Source: Bacteroidales bacterium (lineage in GTDB: Bacteria; Bacteroidota; Bacteroidia; Bacteroidales; VadinHA17). From it: a stretch of 64,000 bases of DNA. The notes beneath the pieces are model-generated. The model searched no databases, had not been told where the DNA came from, and saw only the letters and a program-made list of their open reading frames with translations. The DNA lies in contig PLLO01000019.1 of NCBI GenBank assembly GCA_003142255.1, positions 142,971-206,970 of the forward strand, written 5' to 3'. A program made the position numbers and the translations under genes. Positions 19,608 to 28,480 of the stretch are shown in pieces (position 1 is the first letter of the stretch; each line of letters starts with the position of its first letter).

Positions 19608-20642
19608 CTACTTTTCTATTCCAAATTTTTCAACCAGTTTGTCATATTCATCTTTAGAGATAGTAATCATACAACCATGGCGAACTGATGCAGGTAAACT
19701 ATATTTATCCCAATCGCTGTAAAATGTATAGCCGGAAGCCTGATACCATGGTCCGTTAATATTATCAGCGATTGATAAGCCATAGGAGACGCCAGGATAC
19801 TGCTCGTAGTACATATACCAGATTTTACCATCGGGAGAGGGAATAAGCATTGGGGCTTCCCTGAAATTTGGGCTGATTGGAGCCGATGGTTCAGAATATG
19901 GTCCGATCAAAGAGGGTGCCTTTGCAATTCGAATAGTCTTACCGGTCACCCAATAAAGTGTTGGATAAGTTTCATCTTTAAGGATAGCAAAATACTGGTC
20001 GCCAATTTTACGTATGGAAACATCTATCGTACCCATATCCCAATTAAACAATCGCGTTGGATGGTCTGAAAACGTTTTAAGATCTTTTGATAAAACATAC
20101 AAAGTACGCTGACTGGCCCAATAACGTTCTGGATCTTCTTTGGTGCCTTCTTTGTGGGCAGTATGCCATGTCAGTATATATTGCCGTGTACTTTCATCAA
20201 AATACAATTTAGGAGCTCCTATTCGTTGCAAAGCATAAGAATAATCAGGAGTACTTTTAAGGTCAGGCGTTAACGTGCTGTACTTCTTCCATGTTTTCAA
20301 ATCATCAGATACCCAAATATTTATATCAGATGATGAATCATCCTGGTTACCAACAATGTAATACCTCCCGTCGTGTCCTTTACATATATCGGGATGGCCG
20401 TGATATTCCTCAAAAACTCTTTTTCCCCCATTCAATGAATTCCAATGCAGCCCATCCAAACTGACAGAATAGTATAAGTGTCCATAATCCTGATGGGTCA
20501 TATGTGCAAATAGATAGGCCTGATATTTTGCGTCTTTTGGATTGTTAACCTGCCCCGGAGGATTTGATTGTTGGGCTGTTAAAAAGATTGCCTGAAAAAT
20601 AAAAAAAATAAAAAAGCTGATTTTAAACATTAATCTATTCAT
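19608..20642 (-). CDS. GH43-like five-bladed beta-propeller glycosidase, secreted
   Basis: A 344-residue protein with a signal peptide (about 1-24, ending LTAQQ). The repeated short motifs WVSDDLKTWKK, YVLSKDLKTFSD and IRIAKAPSLIGPYS are propeller-blade signatures of the GH43 (clan GH-F) fold. Candidate catalytic residues are D85 (GHPDIC), D207 (GTIDVSI) and E262 (FREAPML), spaced as expected for base, pKa modulator and acid. The sequence is less typical than the other GH43 genes here, so the subfamily and whether it acts on arabinose or xylose are open. It is 2 bp from the upstream GH43 gene, hence co-transcribed. Confidence 0.78.
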   Translation of the reverse strand: MNRLMFKISFFIFFIFQAIFLTAQQSNPPGQVNNPKDAKYQAYLFAHMTHQDYGHLYYSVSLDGLHWNSLNGGKRVFEEYHGHPDICKGHDGRYYIVGNQDDSSSDINIWVSDDLKTWKKYSTLTPDLKSTPDYSYALQRIGAPKLYFDESTRQYILTWHTAHKEGTKEDPERYWASQRTLYVLSKDLKTFSDHPTRLFNWDMGTIDVSIRKIGDQYFAILKDETYPTLYWVTGKTIRIAKAPSLIGPYSEPSAPISPNFREAPMLIPSPDGKIWYMYYEQYPGVSYGLSIADNINGPWYQASGYTFYSDWDKYSLPASVRHGCMITISKDEYDKLVEKFGIEK

Positions 20643-20644
20643 GG

Positions 20645-21616
20645 TTATTTGTCATTTAAGTTTTTATACAATGGATTTAAATCAGTCAGGTCAATTTCGA
20701 TAATGTCATAAGTATACTCTTTATTATTTATGAACTTAACATTGCTGATATGTACTTTTCTCGGATGAATATTATTGGCATCATAATGTGAATGGTAAAC
20801 AATTTTCAACTGACCTTTATTGTCGGTAAACATTGCGCTGTGTCCAACACCCATCAAATTACCGGGTTTCTGAAGAATTGGGTTCTTATCATATTTAGTC
20901 CAGGGACCAGTTATATTGGTTGCTGTGGCAAAACCGACACCGTAAAACTGACTTTCATAGCTGTTGGCCGAATAGGTCATGTAATAGACGCCATTCCTTT
21001 TAAAGACAAAAGACCCTTCATTGACCCGAGGCCACACTTCTTCCCATGGCTGAGAAACATTTATGCATTTGTGCATAGTCTCAGGTTTAATGTCGAGTAG
21101 GTTATCTTCTAATTCTGCCACCCATACATTTAATCCATCGTTAAACCGGTCGAAAAAGAGATACGGTTTTCCGTTGTCATCGATAAATAAAGAATTATCA
21201 ATGCACTTCTCGGTTTCGATCATAGGTTTCTGAACTTCCTGTTTGAATGGGCCAAGCGGACTGTCACTGACTGCAACGCAGATATGTTCATCACCTGAAT
21301 AGTACATGTAAAACTTTCCGTTCACATCGTAAACTTCAGGTGCCCAAAACCAGTTTTCACCCCAAACATCGTCTTTATGCATTGCCAGACCATTTATTGC
21401 ACCGCATGGACCTGACCAGGATAAAAGATCCTTTGATTTATATACCTCTATGCCATTTTTTGCATGTGTACCATATAAATAATAAACAGAATCACAATTT
21501 AAAACAAACGGATCTCCAAATAATACAATTGGTTTCTCAGGAATCGGATTTGAAGAATCTGACTTTGAGCAACCCGAAAAGAGTAGTAATGTCAATATAA
21601 ACAAATTTATTACCAT
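20645..21616 (-). CDS. GH43 glycosidase, lipoprotein
   Basis: A 323-residue protein with a lipobox LFSGC (C16), so probably anchored to a membrane facing the periplasm or cell surface. GH43 catalytic residues are recognisable: D35 base (FGDPF), D140 (CIDNSLF) and E200 acid (NEGSFVF). The WFWAPEVYDVNGKFYMYYS and FATATNITGPWTKYD blade motifs are also typical. Family members remove or cleave alpha-L-arabinofuranosyl or beta-xylosyl units; the surrounding GH51 genes favour arabinose. It overlaps nothing but is only 2 bp from the next gene. Confidence 0.87.
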   Translation of the reverse strand: MVINLFILTLLLFSGCSKSDSSNPIPEKPIVLFGDPFVLNCDSVYYLYGTHAKNGIEVYKSKDLLSWSGPCGAINGLAMHKDDVWGENWFWAPEVYDVNGKFYMYYSGDEHICVAVSDSPLGPFKQEVQKPMIETEKCIDNSLFIDDNGKPYLFFDRFNDGLNVWVAELEDNLLDIKPETMHKCINVSQPWEEVWPRVNEGSFVFKRNGVYYMTYSANSYESQFYGVGFATATNITGPWTKYDKNPILQKPGNLMGVGHSAMFTDNKGQLKIVYHSHYDANNIHPRKVHISNVKFINNKEYTYDIIEIDLTDLNPLYKNLNDK

Positions 21617-21738
21617 TAAGTTACATCATAAATATTATTTCTAAATTACCTGTCTAGCCTGATATTATCAATGCATGAAAAGAAATTAAGCCTTATCCCG
21701 TCATAAATATTGAATCCAAAATCACTTCCGGATCCATT

Positions 21739-22779
21739 TTAAAATATCGATTCGGGATTATAATATTTATCTACATTTTCAATTGAAATACAAACTGCGA
21801 GCGTATAAATAACTTTCGGAAAATTCTTTTCACCAGATAGTATCTTAATAGCAATCTCAACAGCTTTTTCACCTATGAGTACCGGGTCATTTAAACCAGT
21901 TGCACCATAATTTCCGCTCTTAATCAGTTTTAATGCTTCTTTTTGCCCATCAGCCCCTGATACAATTAATACTTCTTTCGATTTACCTGCTTCCTCAATT
22001 GCCTGCATTGCACCTAATGCCATTGCATCCTGTTCAGAGATCAAAACATTTATATCCGGATGCGCAACCAGAATATCTTCCATGGCTTTAAGTCCCCCTT
22101 CATAGGTCCAGTTTCCCCAACCCTGCGAAACTACTTCAAAATCGACCTTCCCAACAGATCGTAATTGTTGCTCAATAATTCCCCGGAAAATTCCCTGGCG
22201 ACGCTCCTTTCCAACAGGATTTCCCTGAGCCCCACTTAAAAGGGCTATTTTTAATCTTCCCGCATTGGTTTTTCTGACAAGCCATTCACCTACCAATTCT
22301 CCGTTTTCAAGATTATTTGAAAGAATATCTGTTACAAAATCCGCTGAGGGATCAATCGAACTATCAATAACTATGACCGGGATCCCTGCTTTAGTTGCAG
22401 ATTTTGTAGCCTGTATCAAAGCCTTTGGATCCAACGGATTAATAATAAGTATATTAATACCTTGCGCCAAGAGATCTTCCACAGATGTAATTTGCTTGTT
22501 TATATCGTCCTGTGCATCGACATAGACAAACTTCATCCCTGATTCTTCTGTTTTTCTTTGTACTGTTTTCAATTGAGCCACAAAATACGGTGCGCTCAAT
22601 GTCTTCGTTGACATTCCAATTTTAAAATCTTTCAATTTTTCAGGATCCGGCTTACTCAGATTATTTTCAGTCTGTTTCTGGTTAGTCTGCGGTCCAGAAC
22701 CGCACCCTACTAAAACAGCCATAGCAAGTACAAAATTTAAAATTAAGAACGCTCTAGTCAGTCTTATAAATAAATTCAT
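21739..22779 (-). CDS. Ribose-type sugar-binding lipoprotein of ABC importer
   Basis: A 346-residue periplasmic binding protein of the RbsB/type I fold (Peripla_BP_4 group), with lipobox VLVGC (C26). Family landmarks include the hydrophobic first strand KDFKIGMS, DINKQITSVEDLLAQGINIL, the IIINPLDP-type turn (ILIINPLDPKAL), and ISEQDAMALGAMQAIEEAG with VSGADGQKEAL. It should deliver a monosaccharide to the RbsA/RbsC-like pair at 16246-18858. Tethering by a lipid is unusual for Gram-negative binding proteins but is seen in Bacteroidota. The ligand is not readable; arabinose is inferred from context. Confidence 0.9.
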   Translation of the reverse strand: MNLFIRLTRAFLILNFVLAMAVLVGCGSGPQTNQKQTENNLSKPDPEKLKDFKIGMSTKTLSAPYFVAQLKTVQRKTEESGMKFVYVDAQDDINKQITSVEDLLAQGINILIINPLDPKALIQATKSATKAGIPVIVIDSSIDPSADFVTDILSNNLENGELVGEWLVRKTNAGRLKIALLSGAQGNPVGKERRQGIFRGIIEQQLRSVGKVDFEVVSQGWGNWTYEGGLKAMEDILVAHPDINVLISEQDAMALGAMQAIEEAGKSKEVLIVSGADGQKEALKLIKSGNYGATGLNDPVLIGEKAVEIAIKILSGEKNFPKVIYTLAVCISIENVDKYYNPESIF

Positions 22780-22820
22780 TTTTCAAAGTATTAATAGTTT
22801 ATCGCTTATCTGTTGAAAAA

Positions 22821-23840
22821 TCATAATCCCGAGGGAACCTTTATCTTCGTGGCAAGTGAAAGTGGTTTTCCAAATAATGGTCTTCCATTCTTATCCCAGA
22901 TAAAAGGCTGTGCCCTCATACTTCTTCCTGAGCACTCATTACTTGATGCTTTTTTACCATGATATACTATCCAGTCTTCTTTACCATCGGGAGATTTAGT
23001 AAAACAATTGTGCCCTGGGCCATATACACTATTTTCCGGGCATTGTTTAAATACTTGTATGTCAGATCTGCTCCATGATAAAGAATCAAGGAGGTTAGCA
23101 TCTTTTTTTGCAGTGAGCATACCAAGACCATAATTATCATCCCAACAGGCAGCAGCCGAATAAACAATAAAAACCTCATCACCGGGTCCGACAAGAAACT
23201 GGGGGCCTTCCATAATTTCACGAATCCCGGTCTTTTCCCAATCATATTTAGGCAGCGCAAGTAGCGTCGAAGGTTTCTCAATCTCCCAGGGAGAATTCAT
23301 TTTCGCAATTATTAAGCCACTTTGATTTTTAACATAGGGCGAATAAAGAAAATAGTATTCTCCTTTATACTCGAACACTTCACCATCAATTCCAGGATAT
23401 TCTGTGTCAATCTTCCCAAGGTCATCCCAATTACCAACTAATGGATTTTCAGAATTATTTCTGAGAACAAAAACGTATCGGGTTTGGTCACCCTGATTTT
23501 TTTTATCACAGGCTGTATAGTAAATATACCAGGCACCTTTAATAAATTGAATTTCAGGAGCCCATATATTGCTACTGTTGGGTCCGGTTTCAGGTGGAAA
23601 CCAAACATCTTTTGTTTCCGCAGATGAAAGGTCAGTAAAAGTTTTCGCTTTCCAAAGGGTTAAGCGATTACCGCGGGTGACCATACAATAATACAATCCA
23701 TCAGAATGATGATAAACATATGGATCGGCACCTTGCTCCAGAATCGGATTAGAAAAATATTTGCTTTTGTCTCCCTTGCCAGTGTTCGTACAATTACTGC
23801 ACACAAGAATACAAAAAACAAAAAGGGAGTATATTTTCAT
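22821..23840 (-). CDS. GH43 exo-alpha-L-arabinofuranosidase-like lipoprotein
   Basis: Starting at the ATG at 23840 gives 339 residues with a lipoprotein signal (FVFCILVCSNC). The alternative ATG at 23873 would add 11 charged residues ahead of it and spoil the signal. Catalytic residues are D39 base (GADPYVY), D152 (PGIDGEVFEY) and E211 acid (IMEGPQFL), with NIWAPEIQFIKGAWYIYY as the typical second-blade motif. The overall pattern resembles exo-acting arabinofuranosidases of GH43 subfamily 26, as far as memory allows. It is closely related to the broken gene directly upstream at 23918-24980. Confidence 0.87.
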   Translation of the reverse strand: MKIYSLFVFCILVCSNCTNTGKGDKSKYFSNPILEQGADPYVYHHSDGLYYCMVTRGNRLTLWKAKTFTDLSSAETKDVWFPPETGPNSSNIWAPEIQFIKGAWYIYYTACDKKNQGDQTRYVFVLRNNSENPLVGNWDDLGKIDTEYPGIDGEVFEYKGEYYFLYSPYVKNQSGLIIAKMNSPWEIEKPSTLLALPKYDWEKTGIREIMEGPQFLVGPGDEVFIVYSAAACWDDNYGLGMLTAKKDANLLDSLSWSRSDIQVFKQCPENSVYGPGHNCFTKSPDGKEDWIVYHGKKASSNECSGRSMRAQPFIWDKNGRPLFGKPLSLATKIKVPSGL

Positions 23841-23917
23841 CCTAATTATCAGATCTTTGTTTAAAATATCCATAACTTTTCTTTTTATTAATTACTAATC
23901 CAATTTAATTCAGCCAT

Positions 23918-24980
23918 TTACTTATTTTTTCGTGCCCCTTCTGATGGAACCTGTAAAGGGGAATCCGCTTTTACCGGCTCGCCAAAATTAGGGCTTCCAT
24001 CCCTGTTAAATGTAAACTTCTGAACTCTTGGTGAGCGATATCTGCCACATCCCTGTCCCGAGTCAGAATTCGCATGGTACAGTATCCAGTTTTTTCCCCC
24101 GTCAGGTGACTTAAAAAATGAATTATGACATGGAGCATAGGCTCCGGATTCAGGTTTCTGCTTAAATATAGGAAGAGGATTTTTCTTCCAGGCAGCGGGA
24201 TCAAGAAGATTATCTTTCCCGGTAAAAGTCAACATACCCAGGCAATATGAATCAGTCCAGCAACCGCTTGCCGAATAGATCAGAAAAAGCTTCTTTTTAT
24301 TAATCAAGGTAATTGGGCCCTCATTCACATTTACATGCGGGACATCATTTGGATTGTTCAAATCTCCGATTCTCTCCCAATCATAATCCGGAGCGGATAT
24401 TCTGACTTTTTCACTCTCAATTGTCCATGGATTCTTCATCTTTGCAATATAGATGTTCTGTTGCCCATTTACATCTCCCTCCCATCCGGACCATATCATG
24501 TAAAGCCTACCTAAATATTCAAAGACTGATCCGTCAATAGCCCATTTATCTGAAGGGTCAGTACTTTTCCTTTAAATTCCCATGTCCCTTCCATAGGATC
24601 AGGTGAGGGGTTTTCTACATTATACATCCGGTGATTTTATTACTTCCGTCATCAGCAGCAAAATACATATCTCACTTCCCCCGAATGAAGTGCAGCTCAG
24701 GAGCCCATATCTCTTTTGAATATGATGTTCCTGCCAGGGGAATCCAGATTGTCTTCTGTTTAGATGTCTTCAGATCATCAAGATTTTTAACTTTCCTTAA
24801 AAACAGTCTGCTTCCTGATGTATTTGTATAATAATAAAATCCTTCTTTCTGAATTATCCAGGGATCAGCTCCTGAAGTTAAGACAGGATTTTTAAATGTT
24901 TTTACTTCACTGGTCTTCTGCTGACAGAAACCTGGTTCAATAACCAGTAATAAGCCCAGTATTACGCCTAAATTCTTCAT
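23918..24980 (-). pseudogene. Broken GH43 arabinofuranosidase-like gene
   Basis: Two fragments are parts of one GH43 gene related to the intact neighbour at 22821-23840. The N-terminal part (24980-24672) has a signal peptide, the base motif SGADPWII and EIWAPELHFIRGK. The C-terminal part (24499-23918) has the acid motif NEGPITL and HNSFFKSPDGGKNW. Between them a TGA at 24674-24672 replaces the expected tryptophan codon. The frame then shifts near 24630-24642 and again near 24555-24566, while the translated pieces (DMYFAADDGSN, HRMYNVENPSPDP, TDPSDKWAIDGSVFEY) still read as GH43. Three lesions in under 150 bp make a single sequencing error unlikely. Confidence 0.88.
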
Positions 24981-25044
24981 TTTAAATTAGCTAACACTTT
25001 GTTAAAAATATTCTCCTGATCACATTCATATTATTTATGAATTG

Positions 25045-26205
25045 TTATTTGGTACCTGATACGCCCGATGGATATGGTTGTGATTCTGTATTCGGTCCAT
25101 AAACAACAAGTTGGCCATTACTTAAAATCTTCATCCGATCGATAAATAATACCCGCTTGTTACCAGTCGCAGGGGTACGTCCATGGTAAACACAAAACAT
25201 TTCCTTACCATCAGGGGAAAAGGTTATACTACTATGGCCTGTCCCGGAAACAATTCCGCCTTTATCAATATTTTTCTGTACAATAGGATTATTATTTGCT
25301 TTGACATATGGTCCGAGAGGATTTTTAGCAGTAGCATAACCAATAGAATAATTTGGACCACCTACATTATTAGCCGAATATGTTAAATAATAGGTATCCT
25401 TATATTTCATAGCATATGATCCTTCAGTCCATCGGCGATTTACTTCGTGTGTCATAACAGAACGATTCTCCCAGAAGGAAATGGAATCCTTCAGATTGAG
25501 TGGAGGACGCAATAGTACGACAGGTTCACCAATCGTATTTGTAAAACTATTATTTATTTCAACACCATATACCCAGCTTTCTTCTATCTCCTTAAACCAT
25601 CCCTTTGATCTGGCCCACTGAGCAATTTCACTTTCTACGGGATGTTTATAGCAACATCTGGAATAAAACAAATAAACTCTTCCATCTGAATCGAATAAAA
25701 CGTCTGCATCAATTATTGGATATCCGGGATCAAAAATAGGACAATTCTGAATATCAGTAAATGGTCCTGTCGGTTTATCAGAGACGGCAACTCCTATTCT
25801 GAAATTTTCCAGTTCATTTTGAGGATTATTTCTCCACTGAGCGCTATAAAACATATAATATTTATTGTTGTATTTGTAGGCCGAAGGAGCCCAAAACGCA
25901 CCAACACACCATGAGGTATTAGTATCACGCTTTAATGATAAACCCTCATATACCCAATTCACCAGATCTGTTGACGAATAAGTCGGGTATGCCATATTTG
26001 AGTTTTTTTGACCCCCATCTGAACCATACATATAGTATTTAGAGCCAGAATTTTTTAAAACATATGGATCTCCGATTGTTACATTAAGTGGATTCTTATA
26101 ACTGATCTCAGGACCAGTTAAATTCCCTTTCTTGCCAGAGTGTTTACAGGTGCAACATAAAAGCAACAAAAAGATGTTCAATAAAATAGATAGTTTGCTT
26201 TTCAT
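25045..26205 (-). CDS. GH43 glycosidase, lipoprotein
   Basis: A 386-residue protein with a lipoprotein signal (cluster LLLLCCTC around residues 14-20). Catalytic residues are D46 base (TIGDPYVL), D166 or D168 (PIIDADVLFD) and E261 acid (WTEGSYAM). The blades AFWAPSAYKYNNKYYMFYS and GYATAKNPLGPYVKA are typical GH43. An insertion of about 60 residues between blades (SEIAQWARSKGWFKEIEES region) distinguishes it from its neighbours. Expected role is trimming arabinofuranosyl or xylosyl units from imported or surface-bound oligosaccharides. It lies 64 bp upstream of the GH43 pseudogene. Confidence 0.87.
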   Translation of the reverse strand: MKSKLSILLNIFLLLLCCTCKHSGKKGNLTGPEISYKNPLNVTIGDPYVLKNSGSKYYMYGSDGGQKNSNMAYPTYSSTDLVNWVYEGLSLKRDTNTSWCVGAFWAPSAYKYNNKYYMFYSAQWRNNPQNELENFRIGVAVSDKPTGPFTDIQNCPIFDPGYPIIDADVLFDSDGRVYLFYSRCCYKHPVESEIAQWARSKGWFKEIEESWVYGVEINNSFTNTIGEPVVLLRPPLNLKDSISFWENRSVMTHEVNRRWTEGSYAMKYKDTYYLTYSANNVGGPNYSIGYATAKNPLGPYVKANNNPIVQKNIDKGGIVSGTGHSSITFSPDGKEMFCVYHGRTPATGNKRVLFIDRMKILSNGQLVVYGPNTESQPYPSGVSGTK

Positions 26206-26334
26206 AGTTATAATGTTTTATACTTTTCTTTCCCCATTTAAATATTTGTAAAAGATCATCTTTCTTACGGAGTCACAGCTTATTAATCTTCCAGTTACCA
26301 ATCTATCTATTGAGACTATATTGTCAAAGGTTTT

Positions 26335-28347
26335 TTACTTATGAACCGTAATGGTTATTACAGATACAGAGTGCTTTGGTAACATAATAATAAAATTTCT
26401 TCTGACATTTATTTTTTGGGTGACAGGATGAATCGCGTCAGGAGCGGAGAAACTATTATATATATTCAGGTCTTTGGCAGAAAGAGTGATCATTTCTGCT
26501 TCAGTTTCGACAGTTGCATTCTTTATCTCAGTCTGCACTTCCATATCAGAATCAGGGCTGGTATTAATTAATTTCAGATAAAGATGTCCTTCATCTCCCG
26601 ATATACTTGCAACAGCATCGAGGTAGGGTATTCCAGTGCCTTCACGGTTAGTATCAAAAACAGGACTTTGTAGTTTCATTTTCAAACGCTTTGAACCAAG
26701 ATGTGAATTGTACATTTGGTTTAGATAGTATAAGGGAGACACAAAAAGACCGTGCCGGCTGGCTTGAATTATTCCTCCTATCCATCCGTTAATCAAGTCA
26801 GATTCTGAACTCATCGAAACCAAGGGGGATGTGCGTTCAAAAACGTTCATTAGCCGTGCACCATAAAGAGCAGCTTCAATTGAATATTGTCTCGATTCAG
26901 GCAATGATAATCCCCATTCATCAATTGATAATCCGATTTTACGGTCCCGAACTTCCCGTCGGATTATCTTTTCAACCTCCTTGTAAAACTTCTCAAAAAA
27001 TAATGGGCGAGCCATAAGATTAGGATAAGTTGTGCCTCCATAATAATGGTGAATGGCAAGATAGTCTATATTCCTGCCTGCAATTTGAAGTACTGTCTTG
27101 TTCCACTCCATATCATTATCACCTACAGCAATAAATTTGACTGAAGGGTCAACACTTTTTATTGCCTGGAAGTAACGATTGTAGTTATTTGCATAGGTTG
27201 TTGCGTCGGAATGGCCGCGAACCCAATCTCCCCATATTTCATTTCCAATTTCCCAGTATTTTACTTTGAATGGTTCAGGGTAACCATCTGATGCACGCAT
27301 TGCTCCATAGCGTGAAGACTCTGGTCCATTACAATATTCAACCCAGGCTGCAGCCTCCTCAGGAGTAGCACCCGAGCCTTCAATATTAATTGTAATGGAA
27401 GGTTCTGCTCCAATATTGCGACAGAATTTAATATACTCAACAGTTCCAAAATCTGACGGTTCAGGTTCGTTTCGCCACGACATGTTTGTCCAAACCGGGC
27501 GATTATCACGTGGGCCGATTCCCCACTGCCAGTGATAGTCCTGAGCGACATTACCTCCAGGCCAACGTATAAAGGCTGGTTGTAACCCTCTGACTTTTTC
27601 AAAAACATCTGCTCTGACTCCATCTCTTGCATCACCCGGAATTAAAGAAACCTGATCGATCCATAAGGCCCCTCGTCCCTGGAAAATAATAGAAAATCGG
27701 GACAGCGGATCGTCTTGTTGAGGACGAAGAACAAATTCATATTTTTTCCAATCGCCATTGATATCTGTAATTTCTGACTCAGAATAAACTTTCCCTCCTA
27801 ACACGCCTGGCTCAAGGGTAACTGTAATTTTCCCCTGATAGTCCGTTGTTTTCAACCAGATATATCCTTTATATTCAACACCTTTCCGAACAGGTATATC
27901 CGATTGAAAAATGCCATGGGAAATTCCGGGTCTTACATTGACCCTCAGAGAGTGCTGAATTTTAGGATTCTTTATCAAATAATCTGATACAGGATATGCA
28001 ACTGAATCATCCCATTTAAACGAAATGCTGCCATCATCATTTCTATGATCTGGATATTGTTCCCAATATCTTGATAAACCGTAGATATCGGGCGTATCTT
28101 CGAATCCTCTGTTCCGCACCAGTTCAGCATATAATCCTCCTTTAATATCTTCAAACATAAATTCCATGAACTGGCCATAAAGTAACGGACTTATAAGTCC
28201 TTCGACCTTTTTGGTGTCAATTGAGATTTGTGACTTCAGGTTTGCCTGAGCTGAATTCTTTTGTATTGGAATTAATACTATCAGAATTACCATGACAAAC
28301 TTCAAAACCTTCACCTGATGGTTATTAATAAACTGAGATCTACTCAT
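26335..28347 (-). CDS. GH51 alpha-L-arabinofuranosidase with N-terminal carbohydrate-binding domain
   Basis: A 670-residue exported enzyme with a signal peptide (about 15-34, ending NSAQA). Residues about 85-240 are a galactose-binding-like beta-sandwich (carbohydrate-binding type). A (beta/alpha)8 catalytic domain follows, with acid/base E370 (YWEIGNEIWG) and nucleophile E477 (LSIDEWGL), and then a C-terminal beta-sandwich. RWPGGNVAQDYHW is the family landmark. Activity is release of terminal alpha-L-arabinofuranose. It differs in architecture from the shorter GH51 at 30716, so the two probably take different linkages. It has its own TATATTTG promoter box. Confidence 0.93.
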   Translation of the reverse strand: MSRSQFINNHQVKVLKFVMVILIVLIPIQKNSAQANLKSQISIDTKKVEGLISPLLYGQFMEFMFEDIKGGLYAELVRNRGFEDTPDIYGLSRYWEQYPDHRNDDGSISFKWDDSVAYPVSDYLIKNPKIQHSLRVNVRPGISHGIFQSDIPVRKGVEYKGYIWLKTTDYQGKITVTLEPGVLGGKVYSESEITDINGDWKKYEFVLRPQQDDPLSRFSIIFQGRGALWIDQVSLIPGDARDGVRADVFEKVRGLQPAFIRWPGGNVAQDYHWQWGIGPRDNRPVWTNMSWRNEPEPSDFGTVEYIKFCRNIGAEPSITINIEGSGATPEEAAAWVEYCNGPESSRYGAMRASDGYPEPFKVKYWEIGNEIWGDWVRGHSDATTYANNYNRYFQAIKSVDPSVKFIAVGDNDMEWNKTVLQIAGRNIDYLAIHHYYGGTTYPNLMARPLFFEKFYKEVEKIIRREVRDRKIGLSIDEWGLSLPESRQYSIEAALYGARLMNVFERTSPLVSMSSESDLINGWIGGIIQASRHGLFVSPLYYLNQMYNSHLGSKRLKMKLQSPVFDTNREGTGIPYLDAVASISGDEGHLYLKLINTSPDSDMEVQTEIKNATVETEAEMITLSAKDLNIYNSFSAPDAIHPVTQKINVRRNFIIMLPKHSVSVITITVHK

Positions 28348-28405
28348 TTTTCCTAGTATTTAACTCAAGTTGTTACCTATAAAAACTTTTCGTTGATGGT
28401 AAATA

Positions 28406-28413
28406 CAAATATA
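28406..28413 (-). promoter_or_regulatory. -7 promoter box for the long GH51 gene
   Basis: Minus strand reads TATATTTG, a full match to TAnnTTTG, about 60 bp before the GH51 ATG in the 133-bp gap after the 736-residue lipoprotein gene. It suggests the distal part of the locus can be transcribed separately. Confidence 0.45.
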
Positions 28414-28480
28414 AATAAGACCACCTTCATCATTAAACCCTTTAATTACAATATACCATAATCATGAGACTTATTCAATG

